DNA of 16,616 nt from Candidatus Bathyarchaeota archaeon B26-1 (GTDB lineage: Archaea > Thermoproteota > Bathyarchaeia > Bathyarchaeales > B26-1), in NCBI GenBank assembly GCA_001593925.1, contig LUCD01000014.1:1-16616 (forward strand). Direction: 5' to 3'. The position numbers were made by a program, and so were the translations under genes. Position 1 is the stretch's first letter; each line of letters starts with the position of its first letter. Positions 1 to 6,560 of the stretch are shown here, one piece after another. The notes under the pieces are model-generated. The model was not told the DNA's origin. It was given only the letters and a program-made list of their open reading frames with translations, and ran no database searches.

Positions 1-176
1 GTTCCCCGCGTAATTCGTCTGCCCAATACTACCACAGATCTAGTTTCGGGAAAAATAGATTTCGGATGCTTATTGAGTGGTAATTCATCAAACCGTTCTA
101 TGTTGGCTATGCCTATTAGATCTGCACCTGCTTTATAGAGAGCCTCTTTAAATTCCTTAGTAGCAGATTCTTCCAT
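1..176 (-). CDS. N-terminal fragment of a COG1600/QueG-like iron-sulfur protein, cut by the window edge
   Basis: The reverse strand reads from an ATG at 176 down to the window edge without a stop, giving 58 residues. The fragment begins MEESATKEFKEALYKAGADL and continues with an ERFDELPLNKHP-like stretch followed by ETRSVVVLGRRI. An N-terminal GADLIGIA segment, then an R/H-P-x-x-I-x-P block and a hydrophobic V-V-V-L-G-R strand, is typical of the COG1600 family (epoxyqueuosine reductase QueG and related 4Fe-4S cobamide- or reductase-like proteins). The ferredoxin cysteines that would define the family lie outside the window, so substrate and exact subfamily are open. The start is supported by a GGAGG ribosome binding site (184-188) 7 nt upstream and a TATA-like box further up. 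The call rests on similarity of the N-terminal block only. Confidence 0.55.
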   Translation of the reverse strand, partial: MEESATKEFKEALYKAGADLIGIANIERFDELPLNKHPKSIFPETRSVVVLGRRITRG

Positions 177-183
177 ATATAAA

Positions 184-234
184 CCTCCAAAGTTTATGAG
201 ATAATGTCTCTCTTGGCTTTGTGGATTAATATAA
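184..234 (-). promoter_or_regulatory. Promoter and ribosome binding site of the left-edge gene
   Basis: On the reverse strand a TATA-like TTATATTAATCC lies at 223-234. It would place transcription start near position 200. A clean GGAGG at 184-188 sits 7 nt before the ATG at 176. Together they support a short leader of about 25 nt. Confidence 0.5.
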
Positions 235-240
235 CTTTTT

Positions 241-476
241 ACGGAGGTTCATGGCTTTCTCCTTTACGTATGGGCTGGAAGGCTGTATAGGCTTCTAGGC
301 CGTAAAAGATGGGTTAGGCTCAAACGATACGGCAGGAGATGGAGCGTCGAGACAGCATACTCAACGTTCAAGAAGGAGTTCGGGGAGTTCTGCATGCAAA
401 GATCCTCAAAAACATTAGGAAGGAACCCATAGCGAAGGCATACCTATACAACCACAACCTCATCACAAACCTATAA
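241..476 (+). pseudogene. Remnant of an IS4/IS5-type DDE transposase, C-terminal end, frameshifted
   Basis: Read forward from 241, one frame gives a run ending KRWVRLKRYGRRWSVETAYS and then TFKKEFGEF, up to about 390. Just there the homology moves to another frame (GTT at 387), which continues VLHAKILKNIRKEPIAKAYL and YNHNLITNL to a TAA at 474-476. Joined, this is the usual C-terminal block of archaeal IS4/IS5-type transposases: Y-G-R-R-W-x-V-E-T with the catalytic Glu, then S-x-F-K-x-x-F-G-E, an N-I-x-K-E helix and K-A-x-L-Y-N near the end. A single-base frameshift and the lack of the upstream DD part (stop codons before 235 in that frame) show that it is dead. No terminal inverted repeats could be assigned. 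The family call is from memory of the motif, so the exact IS name is left open. Confidence 0.6.
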
Positions 477-620
477 ACACCCGAGCCAAAAACAGCAGAG
501 AACAGAAACGAGACCCACCATCAAAAAATCTTTTTCTACATTCTATTTTTCAGTTTTAAAATATATATTTTAAAACTGTAACCGTTTTTTCCTCGATAAG
601 TTACACAAAAGTTAATAAAA
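477..620. other. AT-rich intergenic region holding a long palindrome
   Basis: No open frame or RNA fold is visible here. The stretch is A/T-rich from about 525, with the 28-bp palindrome at 551-578 as its one clear structure. It lies between the transposase remnant and the promoter of the winged-helix gene. Confidence 0.6.
551..578. repeat. Perfect 28-bp palindrome
   Basis: The arm CAGTTTTAAAATAT (551-564) is followed immediately by its exact reverse complement to 578, with no spacer and no mismatch. It lies 82 bp upstream of a gene for a winged-helix DNA-binding protein. It could be a dimer operator, a transcript-ending hairpin for either direction, or the relic of an insertion. The sequence alone does not decide. 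Confidence 0.85.
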
Positions 621-624
621 ATTA

Positions 625-658
625 TACTTAAAAGGTTATTACCGAAGAGGTAGAGGTG
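625..658 (+). promoter_or_regulatory. Promoter and ribosome binding site of the winged-helix gene
   Basis: A TATA-like CTTAAAAG occurs at about 628-634 after an A-rich stretch that could serve as BRE. Two purine-rich sites follow, GAAGAGG at 644-650 and GAGGTG at 653-658. The first has the better spacing (9 nt) to the ATG at 660. The box lies only about 30 nt from the ATG, so the leader must be very short. Confidence 0.4.
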
Positions 659-659
659 C

Positions 660-938
660 ATGGCCCGAAGGAGGTCTAGGCTTCAAATCTACCTCGATGT
701 TTTGAAGGTGGTAGCGTCGGGGGTTCATAAGCCCACCCAAATAATGTACAAATGTAACTTGTCCTGGGTCCCGTTGAAGGAGATTCTCAATTCTCTAGTT
801 GACCGAGACTTGATCAGGGTTAGGGAGGTTGGGAAGAGAAGGGTTTACGAGATCACTGAGAAGGGCTGGAACGTTATCCGGTACTTCGATAGAGCGTTCA
901 AGGAAATGGGGAAACTAATCTATGTAAGTGCGAAGTGA
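660..938 (+). CDS. Archaeal winged-helix DNA-binding protein (HTH_45-like), 92 aa
   Basis: A small basic protein beginning MARRRSRLQIYLDVLKVVAS. The order of elements is the usual archaeal single-domain winged helix: a first helix (about 6-20), the P-T-Q-I-M-Y-K-x-N-L-S-W helix-turn-helix entry (25-36), a recognition helix around LKEILNSLVDRDLI, the wing R-V-R-E-V-G-K-R-R-V-Y-E-I-T (53-66) and a terminal helix after the conserved T-E-K-G motif. The family (PF14947-like) acts as dimeric transcription regulators, usually of neighbouring genes, with no cofactor visible here. The next gene overlaps its last codons, so the two are probably translated together. A 28-bp palindrome upstream and an inverted repeat before leuC are candidate targets, but that link is inferred. 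Confidence 0.85.
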   Translation: MARRRSRLQIYLDVLKVVASGVHKPTQIMYKCNLSWVPLKEILNSLVDRDLIRVREVGKRRVYEITEKGWNVIRYFDRAFKEMGKLIYVSAK

Positions 939-1242
939 ACAGCGCAAGAGGCTCTGCAAGTTGCATAGAACACTTTGTCCAAAGAATGAAGAAAAACTGA
1001 ACAGTTTATTCCTTGGAACCAGAACCGGGGTATGCCCGGTATGTGAGGAGCTAAGAACCCTACTCGTGCTTCGAGACGGAATGACCATCTGCCGAGACTG
1101 CCTAAGAACGTGCATCCGCATATTAGAACTCTCACAGGCAGAAATAAACAGAGAGGACCTGATCAGACATCTCGGTCTAGAAGCATTTACCCGCTCTTCA
1201 GAAGCCCGATCAAACACTCGAAGGCGCCAAGCCTCACCTTAG
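928..1242 (+). CDS. Small CxxC...CxxC protein of unknown function, overlapping the regulator
   Basis: A frame of 104 codons that starts with GTG 928 inside the end of the winged-helix gene (11-nt overlap). I do not recognise the family. Visible features are two CxxC pairs, CPVC at 36-39 and CRDC at 55-58, spaced as in a small treble-clef or zinc-ribbon knuckle. Additional cysteines at 10 and 17 precede them and one at 62 follows. The remainder is an R/K-rich N-terminus, a helix rich in I/L/E, and an unstructured basic C-terminus. Zinc binding is likely from the cysteine spacing. The role, perhaps nucleic-acid or protein binding with its partner regulator, is inference. The start is uncertain: no strong ribosome binding site is seen and a TTG at 961 is an alternative. 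Confidence 0.6.
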   Translation: MRSEQRKRLCKLHRTLCPKNEEKLNSLFLGTRTGVCPVCEELRTLLVLRDGMTICRDCLRTCIRILELSQAEINREDLIRHLGLEAFTRSSEARSNTRRRQASP

Positions 1243-1250
1243 AGAATCCT

Positions 1251-1272
1251 TTTTAGGTGGACGCCCCTAAAA
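1251..1272. promoter_or_regulatory. Inverted repeat in front of leuC, possible operator
   Basis: TTTTAGG (1251-1257) and CCTAAAA (1266-1272) form exact 7-bp arms around an 8-bp centre, in the 45-nt gap before leuC. The repeat covers the place where a promoter for leuC would lie and ends 15 nt before its ATG. Operator function is inferred from position. Confidence 0.4.
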
Positions 1273-1287
1273 TTCTAAGGACTCAAG

Positions 1288-2544
1288 ATGGCTGGCGTAG
1301 GTAAGACGATTTCAGAGAAGATATTCAGCGCGGCTTCCGGGAGGGACGTCTGGGCCGGAGACCTCGTTGTGGCAGAGGTGAACAGCGCGATGGCCCATGA
1401 CGGGACGGCGCTCCTAGCCATAGAGGCCTTCGAAGAGATGGGCGGCACAAAGGTTTGGAACCCCTCCAGAGTAGCCCTCTTCCTAGACCACGTAGCCCCC
1501 AGCTCAAACGAGACATTCTCGAAGGTCCACAAGAGGATGAGGAGGTTCGCCTTCAAACATGGAATCCCCCTCTATGAGGTGGGTTCAGGGGTCTGCCACC
1601 AACTCATGGTCGAGGAAGGCTACGTCAGACCCGGCGAACTCGTTGTCGGCGCCGACTCGCATACCTGCACCTACGGCGCCCTAGGAGCATTCGCGACGGG
1701 TATCGGGTCAACGGAGATGGCGGCGGTCTTCCTCTCAGGAAAGCTCTGGTTCAAGGTTCCGGAAACACTCAAGATAGAGATCGAAGGCTCGTTACCTCCC
1801 TTCGTAACGCCGAAAGACGTGGCCTTAAGGGTCATCGGGGAGGTTGGAGCCGACGGGGCTACGTACCAAGCCGTCGAACTTCACGGCTCAACCATAGAGG
1901 AGATGAGCGTCGAAGGCCGCTTAACCCTCTGCAACATGGCCGTGGAGATGGGCGCCAAGACCGGCATAATCAACCCTGACGAGAAGACGTACAGTTATCT
2001 ATCCCAGCTGGGGTTGAACCCCGGGAGAGGTCTCTCAAGCGACCCAGACGCTCAATACGCGAAAATGCTGGAGTTTGATGTCTCGAGCCTAGAGCCTCAG
2101 GTTGCCTGTCCACACGCAGTGGACAACGTTAAACCGGTCTCGGAGGTTGAGGGCACACCCGTAGACCAAGTTTTCTTAGGCTCCTGCACGAACGGCCGGA
2201 TCGAAGACTTGAGACTGGCGGCTAAAATCCTCGAAGGCAAAGTTGTCAAGCGGGGTCTACGGATGATAGTGACCCGGGTTTATCTCCAAGCCTTGAGGGA
2301 AGGGCTGATCGAGACCTTCGTTAAGGCTGGATGCGCCGTCTGCAACCCCGGATGCGGACCCTGCGTCGGAGCCCACCAAGGGGTGCTCGCTCCGGGCGAA
2401 GTCTGCCTCTCCACCTCAAACCGCAACTTCAAGGGGAGAATGGGATGCACGGACGCGGAGATATACCTAGCCTCACCTGCAACCGCGGCGGCCACGGCGA
2501 TCACCGGCCGGATAACCGACCCGAGAAGCGTGGTGAGAGCATGA
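1288..2544 (+). CDS. leuC: 3-isopropylmalate dehydratase (isomerase), large subunit
   Basis: A protein of 418 aa, the usual length for archaeal-type LeuC/HacA large subunits of the aconitase family. With LeuD it converts 2-isopropylmalate to 3-isopropylmalate in leucine synthesis, in the cytoplasm, on a 4Fe-4S cluster. Visible marks are HDGTA in the N-terminal part, the GVCHQLMVEEG and GADSHTCTYGALGAFATGIG blocks, LGSCTNGR with cluster cysteine C300, and NPGCGPC with C356 and C359 as the other two ligands. C352 just before is an extra cysteine. The ATG at 1288 is preceded only by a weak AAGG. The last codon overlaps the leuD start as ATGA, so the subunits are translationally coupled. The large subunit alone cannot separate isopropylmalate isomerase from homoaconitase; the LeuD loop favours the former. 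Confidence 0.88.
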   Translation: MAGVGKTISEKIFSAASGRDVWAGDLVVAEVNSAMAHDGTALLAIEAFEEMGGTKVWNPSRVALFLDHVAPSSNETFSKVHKRMRRFAFKHGIPLYEVGSGVCHQLMVEEGYVRPGELVVGADSHTCTYGALGAFATGIGSTEMAAVFLSGKLWFKVPETLKIEIEGSLPPFVTPKDVALRVIGEVGADGATYQAVELHGSTIEEMSVEGRLTLCNMAVEMGAKTGIINPDEKTYSYLSQLGLNPGRGLSSDPDAQYAKMLEFDVSSLEPQVACPHAVDNVKPVSEVEGTPVDQVFLGSCTNGRIEDLRLAAKILEGKVVKRGLRMIVTRVYLQALREGLIETFVKAGCAVCNPGCGPCVGAHQGVLAPGEVCLSTSNRNFKGRMGCTDAEIYLASPATAAATAITGRITDPRSVVRA

Positions 2545-3086
2545 AGGAGCCTAACCGAGGAAAAACGCTCCCAATACGGGGTAGAGCCTGGAAGTTTGGA
2601 GACGACGTGAACACAGACCTCATCATAGCTGGAAAGTACAAACTCAGCATAACGGACCTTGACGAGCTGTCGAGGCACGCCATGGAGGGGCTTATCCCAG
2701 ACTTCGCAGAGAGGTTCAGGAGGGGCGACCTGATAGTTGCCGGAAGAAACTTCGGTTGCGGCTCGAGCAGGGAGCAGGCTCCACTGGTCCTCAAACATCT
2801 TGGAGTCGGAGCCGTGATAGCAAAGTCCTTCGCCAGGATTTTCTACAGGAACGCCATAAACATAGGTCTACCGGCGGCGGAGTGTAGGAATGTAAATCGG
2901 ATCAGCGATGGCGACATCTTAGAGGTTGACCTAGAAGCCGGCCTAGTGAGGAACGTAACTAAGGGCGAAAGTTACCGGATAACCCCCATCCACCCCGACC
3001 TACTCCAGATTCTGGTAGAGGGAGGCCTAATCAACTACGTGAAGAAGCATGGCGCGTTGCCTTGGCAGCTGAGGAGCGGCCGCTAG
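2541..3086 (+). CDS. leuD: 3-isopropylmalate dehydratase (isomerase), small subunit
   Basis: A protein of 181 aa starting at ATG 2541 inside the leuC stop (ATGA). The frame is open further upstream, but that part lies within leuC and is not LeuD-like. Visible marks are the GDDVNTDLIIAGKY segment (20-33) and GRNFGCGSSREQAP (68-81) with the substrate-binding S-S-R. The specificity loop reads Y33-K34-L35-S36. In the studied Methanocaldococcus proteins the homoaconitase small subunit has YLRT here and the isomerase YLVY. The Arg that grips the extra carboxylate is replaced here by Leu, which favours isopropylmalate. About 10 to 15 residues more than usual sit at the ends, including a basic C-terminus. 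A homoaconitase-like side activity is not excluded. Confidence 0.87.
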   Translation: MKEPNRGKTLPIRGRAWKFGDDVNTDLIIAGKYKLSITDLDELSRHAMEGLIPDFAERFRRGDLIVAGRNFGCGSSREQAPLVLKHLGVGAVIAKSFARIFYRNAINIGLPAAECRNVNRISDGDILEVDLEAGLVRNVTKGESYRITPIHPDLLQILVEGGLINYVKKHGALPWQLRSGR

Positions 3087-3128
3087 GTTTGGAAGTATCC
3101 AAAGAACCCGGCTGAAACTATCATAAAG

Positions 3129-3137
3129 GATATATTT
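3129..3137 (+). promoter_or_regulatory. TATA box of pheA
   Basis: GATATATTT lies in the 96-nt gap after leuD, about 50 nt before the pheA ATG. It predicts a transcript start near 3158 and a leader of about 25 nt. A GAAAGGG (3171-3177) precedes the ATG at 3183. pheA can therefore be expressed independently of leuCD. Confidence 0.55.
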
Positions 3138-3182
3138 GGCTCCTTCTCCCTAAGTAATCTCTAGCCGCTTGAAAGGGTCTAT

Positions 3183-4028
3183 ATGAAGATGGTGAAGGCT
3201 GAAGGCGTCGTAGTCGCGTTTCAAGGCGAGCGTGGAGCCTACAGCGAGAGCGCGGTCTACTCCTTCTTCGGGCCCTCAGCCAAACCGAAGCCGTGCAGAA
3301 CCTTCAGAGAAGTCTTTGAGGAGGTTAAGGCGAAGAAAGCAGAATTCGGCGTTGTCCCAATAGAGAACTCGATAGAAGGAAGCGTGAACCAAGTATACGA
3401 CCTCTTCTTAGAGTACGACCTCAAGGTCTGCGGAGAGATAATCCTCAAGATAGAGCATTGCCTCATAGCGAACCCCGGGTCAACCCTCAGCTCGATCGAG
3501 GTCATCTACTCCCACCCGCAAGCCCTGGCTCAATGCCGAAACTTCCTCGAGAATCTCGGATGCGAGATGATCTCCACCTACGACACGGCTGGAAGCGTCA
3601 AGATGATCAAGGAGAAACGCCTCCTGAACGCGGGTGCCATAGCCAGCGAGAGGGCCGCAATGATATACGGGATGAAGGTGCTCGCCAAGGGAATCTCCGA
3701 CAACCCAAACAATTACACGCGTTTCTTCATCTTGTACGAGCGTGACTCCCCCCCGACAGGCGAGGACAAGACCTCGATCATATTCTCAACCAAGCATATT
3801 CCAGGCGCTCTATACCAGGCTCTGGAAGAGTTCGCGTTGAGGAAGATCAACCTGACGAAGATTGAGTCTAGGCCGACGAAGCAGAGGCCTTGGGAGTACA
3901 ACTTCTACCTCGACTTTGAGGGGCATAGAAGCGAGCCGAGGTGCGTCGAGGCCCTCGAAGGGCTGAGGAAGAAGACGGCGTTCCTGAAGATTCTGGGCTC
4001 ATACCCGAAGGCCCAAGAAACCCCATGA
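3183..4028 (+). CDS. pheA: Prephenate dehydratase with C-terminal ACT domain
   Basis: A 281-aa monofunctional prephenate dehydratase, which removes water and CO2 from prephenate to give phenylpyruvate for phenylalanine synthesis. The catalytic domain (about 8-185) shows FQGERGAYSE, the VVPIENSIEGSVNQVYDL block, HPQALAQCRNFL and the hallmark NYTRFF (177-182), whose T-R-F is needed for activity. The ACT domain (about 195-275) has the GALYQALEEFA entry and the ESRP motif (228-231), which bind phenylalanine, so feedback inhibition is expected. There is no chorismate mutase domain, as is usual in archaea. A second ATG two codons downstream is possible. It follows leuCD in the same direction but has its own TATA box. 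Confidence 0.95.
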   Translation: MKMVKAEGVVVAFQGERGAYSESAVYSFFGPSAKPKPCRTFREVFEEVKAKKAEFGVVPIENSIEGSVNQVYDLFLEYDLKVCGEIILKIEHCLIANPGSTLSSIEVIYSHPQALAQCRNFLENLGCEMISTYDTAGSVKMIKEKRLLNAGAIASERAAMIYGMKVLAKGISDNPNNYTRFFILYERDSPPTGEDKTSIIFSTKHIPGALYQALEEFALRKINLTKIESRPTKQRPWEYNFYLDFEGHRSEPRCVEALEGLRKKTAFLKILGSYPKAQETP

Positions 4029-4029
4029 C

Positions 4030-4049
4030 ACCCGCGAGAGACTGCGGGT
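4030..4049. terminator. Short hairpin after pheA, possible terminator
   Basis: ACCCGC (4030-4035) pairs with GCGGGT (4044-4049) around an 8-nt loop, directly after the pheA stop and between two convergent genes. No long T-run follows, so the role is uncertain. Confidence 0.3.
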
Positions 4050-4104
4050 TCCACAAACCTCACACTTCATCTCTTTCCAGTCCTCGCCGGAAACTTAAAG
4101 GGAA

Positions 4105-4731
4105 TTAAACGCTTTCGTTCCATATCTTCTCGAATTCTTCCTCGTACTCCGCGGCGACGTACGTACTCCTGATGATTATTATGTTCTCGTTGTTGTAGTT
4201 CTCCGCGTTTTTAGACCAGTTGAAGCTGCCGGTTACCACTATGACGCCGTCGATGATGAGAACTTTGTTGTGCATCAATTTGGCGTTTGTGTCGTTCCGA
4301 ACCTCTATCCCAGCCGCCCTCAACCGGTGATACTCGCTGTACCTGCTTATCTGGCTCTTCTCAAAGACGACCTTCACTTCGACTCCCCTCCTCGAGGCGT
4401 CTATGAGGGCGTCGCCTATAGAGTCTAGGGTGAAAGCGTAGATCATAACGTGGATGGAGATGTTCGCTTTGCTTATCCAGTAGATCACTTGGTCTTCGCA
4501 TCCTCCTTTAGGGCTGAAGTAGACGCCGAGAACCTCCACGTCTAACTGCTGTTCCAGCTGGGATATTCGGGAGTCCTTCTCCTCTATGAGGGCTTGGAGG
4601 GAAATAACCTGGCTCTCCAGCTGGTCCACTCTCTCTTTGAACTCGACCGCAGTCGAGAAGCGGCCAACCATCAAACCCACGATGAAGATGACAGCAAAAC
4701 AGGAGACGGTTAAAGCCTTAGACCCCCGCAT
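4105..4731 (-). CDS. Membrane-anchored phospholipase-D-fold protein (Nuc-like)
   Basis: A 208-aa protein with one N-terminal membrane segment (about 8-24), a coiled coil (about 30-63) and a single PLD domain. The HKD motif is complete: H154-N-K156-x4-D161, then G168-S169-x-N171 and an N-Y-N-N-E-N block. Single-HKD proteins of this layout resemble the Nuc endonuclease group, which act as dimers on phosphodiester bonds in nucleic acid. Phospholipase activity is a less likely alternative. The short basic start (MRGSK) suggests that the anchor leaves the catalytic domain outside the cell, as a surface enzyme. GGTGGGAGG (4735-4743) and a TATA-like box support the ATG at 4731. It lies downstream of a nitroreductase gene, but the gap of over 120 nt with a promoter suggests separate transcription. 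Confidence 0.85.
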   Translation of the reverse strand: MRGSKALTVSCFAVIFIVGLMVGRFSTAVEFKERVDQLESQVISLQALIEEKDSRISQLEQQLDVEVLGVYFSPKGGCEDQVIYWISKANISIHVMIYAFTLDSIGDALIDASRRGVEVKVVFEKSQISRYSEYHRLRAAGIEVRNDTNAKLMHNKVLIIDGVIVVTGSFNWSKNAENYNNENIIIIRSTYVAAEYEEEFEKIWNESV

Positions 4732-4734
4732 AAG

Positions 4735-4772
4735 CCTCCCACCTAAGAAACCTTTAGACTAAGATATTAAAA
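4735..4772 (-). promoter_or_regulatory. Promoter and ribosome binding site of the PLD gene
   Basis: On the reverse strand TTTTAATATC (4763-4772) is a good TATA box, and GGTGGGAGG (4735-4743) lies close before the ATG at 4731. Confidence 0.55.
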
Positions 4773-4854
4773 ATACTGTTTTGCTTTTACAAGGGTTATT
4801 GGAGAACTCTCTTTACGGATCGCTCACTTCGGCGCTACTGCTGGAATGCTGTCT

Positions 4855-5427
4855 TCACTCGTACCTGTTCCATCGGAGAACCTCTTCCAGCGGCCTCTTC
4901 GGCACGTGGAGCACACCGTTCTCGTCGAGCCAGTACTTTATGTCTCCGTCTCTAACCTCGTCAAGGACAGGTTTCTCGGCAGGATACCCGAGAGCGACGA
5001 GGAGCAATACATCGAGGTGTTCGGGAACCCTGAGTATCTTCCTCAGCCTCGCCCGGTCTATCGCCCCTAAAATGCATGATCCTAACCCCTCGTCGTAGGC
5101 GACCATGGAGATGCTCATAGCCGCTATTCCTGCGTCGTGGCCCGGGGTCCGCCGTATGGTCTTGTCTAGGAGTATGACTATGTAGGCTCGTGGCATCTCC
5201 TCCTCGGATGGCCCGTAATCGGGGAGGTAGCCCGCCCACCTCGTCGCGGAGAAGACCTCCTTCAGGAGATGCTCATCATCGACGATTATGTATTTCAGCG
5301 GTTGCAGGTTGGCTCCGGAGGGGGAGAGCCTAGCCGCGTCCACACACCTTATCAAGGTCTCTCTGGGAACAGGTTTCGGTTTATACTTCCTTATGGTTCT
5401 TCGGCTAATTATCTTCTCGTAGATCAA
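4855..5427 (-). CDS. Nitroreductase-family flavoprotein
   Basis: FMN-dependent NAD(P)H oxidoreductase fold, 190 aa from the start chosen. Visible are the N-terminal SRRTIRKY, which contacts the FMN phosphate, LSPSGANLQPLKYIIV, the central GIAAMSISMVAYDEGLGSC helix and the LLLVALGYPAEKP motif that ends the core. Substrates in this family range from nitroaromatics to quinones and cannot be read from sequence. The frame is open to a TTG at 5535, but a TATA-like box (5464-5472) and GGAGG (5438-5442) point to the TTG at 5427, where the family's normal N-terminus begins (residues IYEKIISRRTIRKY). The longer start would add 36 residues and give 226 aa. The 36 extra residues match no nitroreductase part that I know. 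Confidence 0.85.
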   Translation of the reverse strand: MIYEKIISRRTIRKYKPKPVPRETLIRCVDAARLSPSGANLQPLKYIIVDDEHLLKEVFSATRWAGYLPDYGPSEEEMPRAYIVILLDKTIRRTPGHDAGIAAMSISMVAYDEGLGSCILGAIDRARLRKILRVPEHLDVLLLVALGYPAEKPVLDEVRDGDIKYWLDENGVLHVPKRPLEEVLRWNRYE

Positions 5428-5666
5428 TTCTAGTTTTCCTCCAGCTCTGAAGTCAGTTTGGCAACTATAAAGTTTTGCCTCCTCAGGATCGTAGAGGTGC
5501 AGGTCCTCCGCAACGTCCTCGGGGTGTCTTCTCAACCGCCTTGCCGCCTCGCTTAGGATCGAGTAATGGGATGCCTTGAGAACCCGGAAAATATCTTCCT
5601 TGAGCCTCTAAGAATTCTCCTCCAGATACTTTAGATATGAACAAAAAGACTGCGACAGCCGCCTAA
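5428..5666. other. Intergenic stretch with an open but unassigned frame and a T-run
   Basis: In front of the nitroreductase start the same frame stays open for about 55 codons (to a TAG near 5598) and reads like protein, for example DIFRVLKASHYSILSEAARR and then HPEDVAEDLHLYDPEEAKLY. No start codon with a ribosome binding site is clear, and I do not recognise it. Just after the ATPase gene the reverse strand has CTTTTTG near 5642-5648, a plausible terminator. Confidence 0.4.
5438..5472 (-). promoter_or_regulatory. TATA box and ribosome binding site that fix the nitroreductase start
   Basis: CTTTATAGT on the reverse strand (5464-5472) lies about 26 nt before GGAGG (5438-5442). It would start a transcript just ahead of that ribosome binding site, with a TTG at 5427 ten nt after it. 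The box lies inside the longer reading of the frame, which argues against the longer protein. Confidence 0.5.
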
Positions 5667-6560
5667 TCATGATACCACGCCTAGACGGTGCAGTTCCTCT
5701 CTGTACACATTTATCGTCTGAGTTAGCTTCTGTCTCTCCCTGAAGTACTCGTCTCCACTAATCCTGCCGGCTCTAAGGTCTTCTTCAAGCTTCCTCAACT
5801 GAGACTCGAGATCGCTCATCCTCATCCTTATCTGATCTATAAAGGAGAGAGTTCTCTCCTTCATGGATACCTGGGCTGGCGTGAGCGCCGCCTTTATCAC
5901 GCCGTCCTCGATCCTGAGGATTCTGTCCCCGGCTCTCGCAACAACCGGGTCGTGGGTAACCATGATTATGGTCTTCCCCATCTCCCTATTGATCTTAAGG
6001 AGATACTCAACCACAATCTTAGAGTTCACCGTATCAAGCTCACCTGTAGGCTCGTCAGCCAAGATCACTGGAGGATCGTTGGCCAAGGCAGCTGCTAAGG
6101 CCACTCGCTGCTGTTCTCCCCCGCTCAATTCACCGGGCTTATGGTTCGCGCGGCCCGTTAAACCTACAACCTCTAGGAGCTCCCTAACTCGTTCGATCCT
6201 CTTGCTTCGGGGAACCTTCATAGCCATCATGGGTAACTCGATGTTCTCGGCGGCTGTTAGGGTTGGGATGAGGTTCAACGTTTGGAAGATGTGGCCAACA
6301 ACCTTCCTTCTATACTCTGTCAGCTGATTCTCATTCAGGGAGGTGACTTCGATATCCCCAACCCTAACCATGCCAGCCGTAGCCCTACTTAAGCCTCCCA
6401 CTATGTTCAGGAGAGTGGTCTTCCCGCTTCCACTCGGCCCTATTATCGATACTATCTCCCCCTCCTTGACCTCCATGCTTAGACCCCTCAAGGCTTGGAC
6501 CTCAACGCTGTCGATTCTGTACACCTTAACTAGGTCTTTAACGATTATTCCTAACCCCAT
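5667..6560 (-). CDS. MacB/LolD-type ABC transporter ATPase with C-terminal coiled coil
   Basis: 297 aa. A complete nucleotide-binding domain: Walker A GPSGSGKT (41-48), Q-loop Q93, signature LSGGEQQR (145-152), Walker B VILADEPTGELD with D169-E170, and H-loop H203. The short Walker A to Q-loop spacing and LSGGEQQR are those of the LolD/MacB/FtsE class, whose members drive FtsX-like permeases in export or mechanotransmission rather than uptake. After the domain (from about 232) comes a tail of about 60 residues of predicted coiled coil (IRMRMSDLESQLRKLEEDL), unusual for the class and perhaps for dimerisation or docking. The start overlaps the permease stop by one base (TAATG) with GGAGG just before it, so the two are translated as a pair. 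Confidence 0.93.
   Translation of the reverse strand: MGLGIIVKDLVKVYRIDSVEVQALRGLSMEVKEGEIVSIIGPSGSGKTTLLNIVGGLSRATAGMVRVGDIEVTSLNENQLTEYRRKVVGHIFQTLNLIPTLTAAENIELPMMAMKVPRSKRIERVRELLEVVGLTGRANHKPGELSGGEQQRVALAAALANDPPVILADEPTGELDTVNSKIVVEYLLKINREMGKTIIMVTHDPVVARAGDRILRIEDGVIKAALTPAQVSMKERTLSFIDQIRMRMSDLESQLRKLEEDLRAGRISGDEYFRERQKLTQTINVYREELHRLGVVS

Noticed and set aside
915..1217. Reverse-strand frame opposite the CxxC protein
   Set aside because: No motif or start signal. The forward frame has CxxC pairs and continues the direction of its neighbours.
2331..2540. LeuD starting at 2331
   Set aside because: The extra 70 residues are leuC sequence read in another frame and match no LeuD part. 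The ATGA overlap at 2541 is the natural start.
2280..2798. Reverse-strand open frame across the leuC/leuD junction
   Set aside because: It lies wholly inside two well-supported genes on the other strand and has no family features or ribosome binding site.
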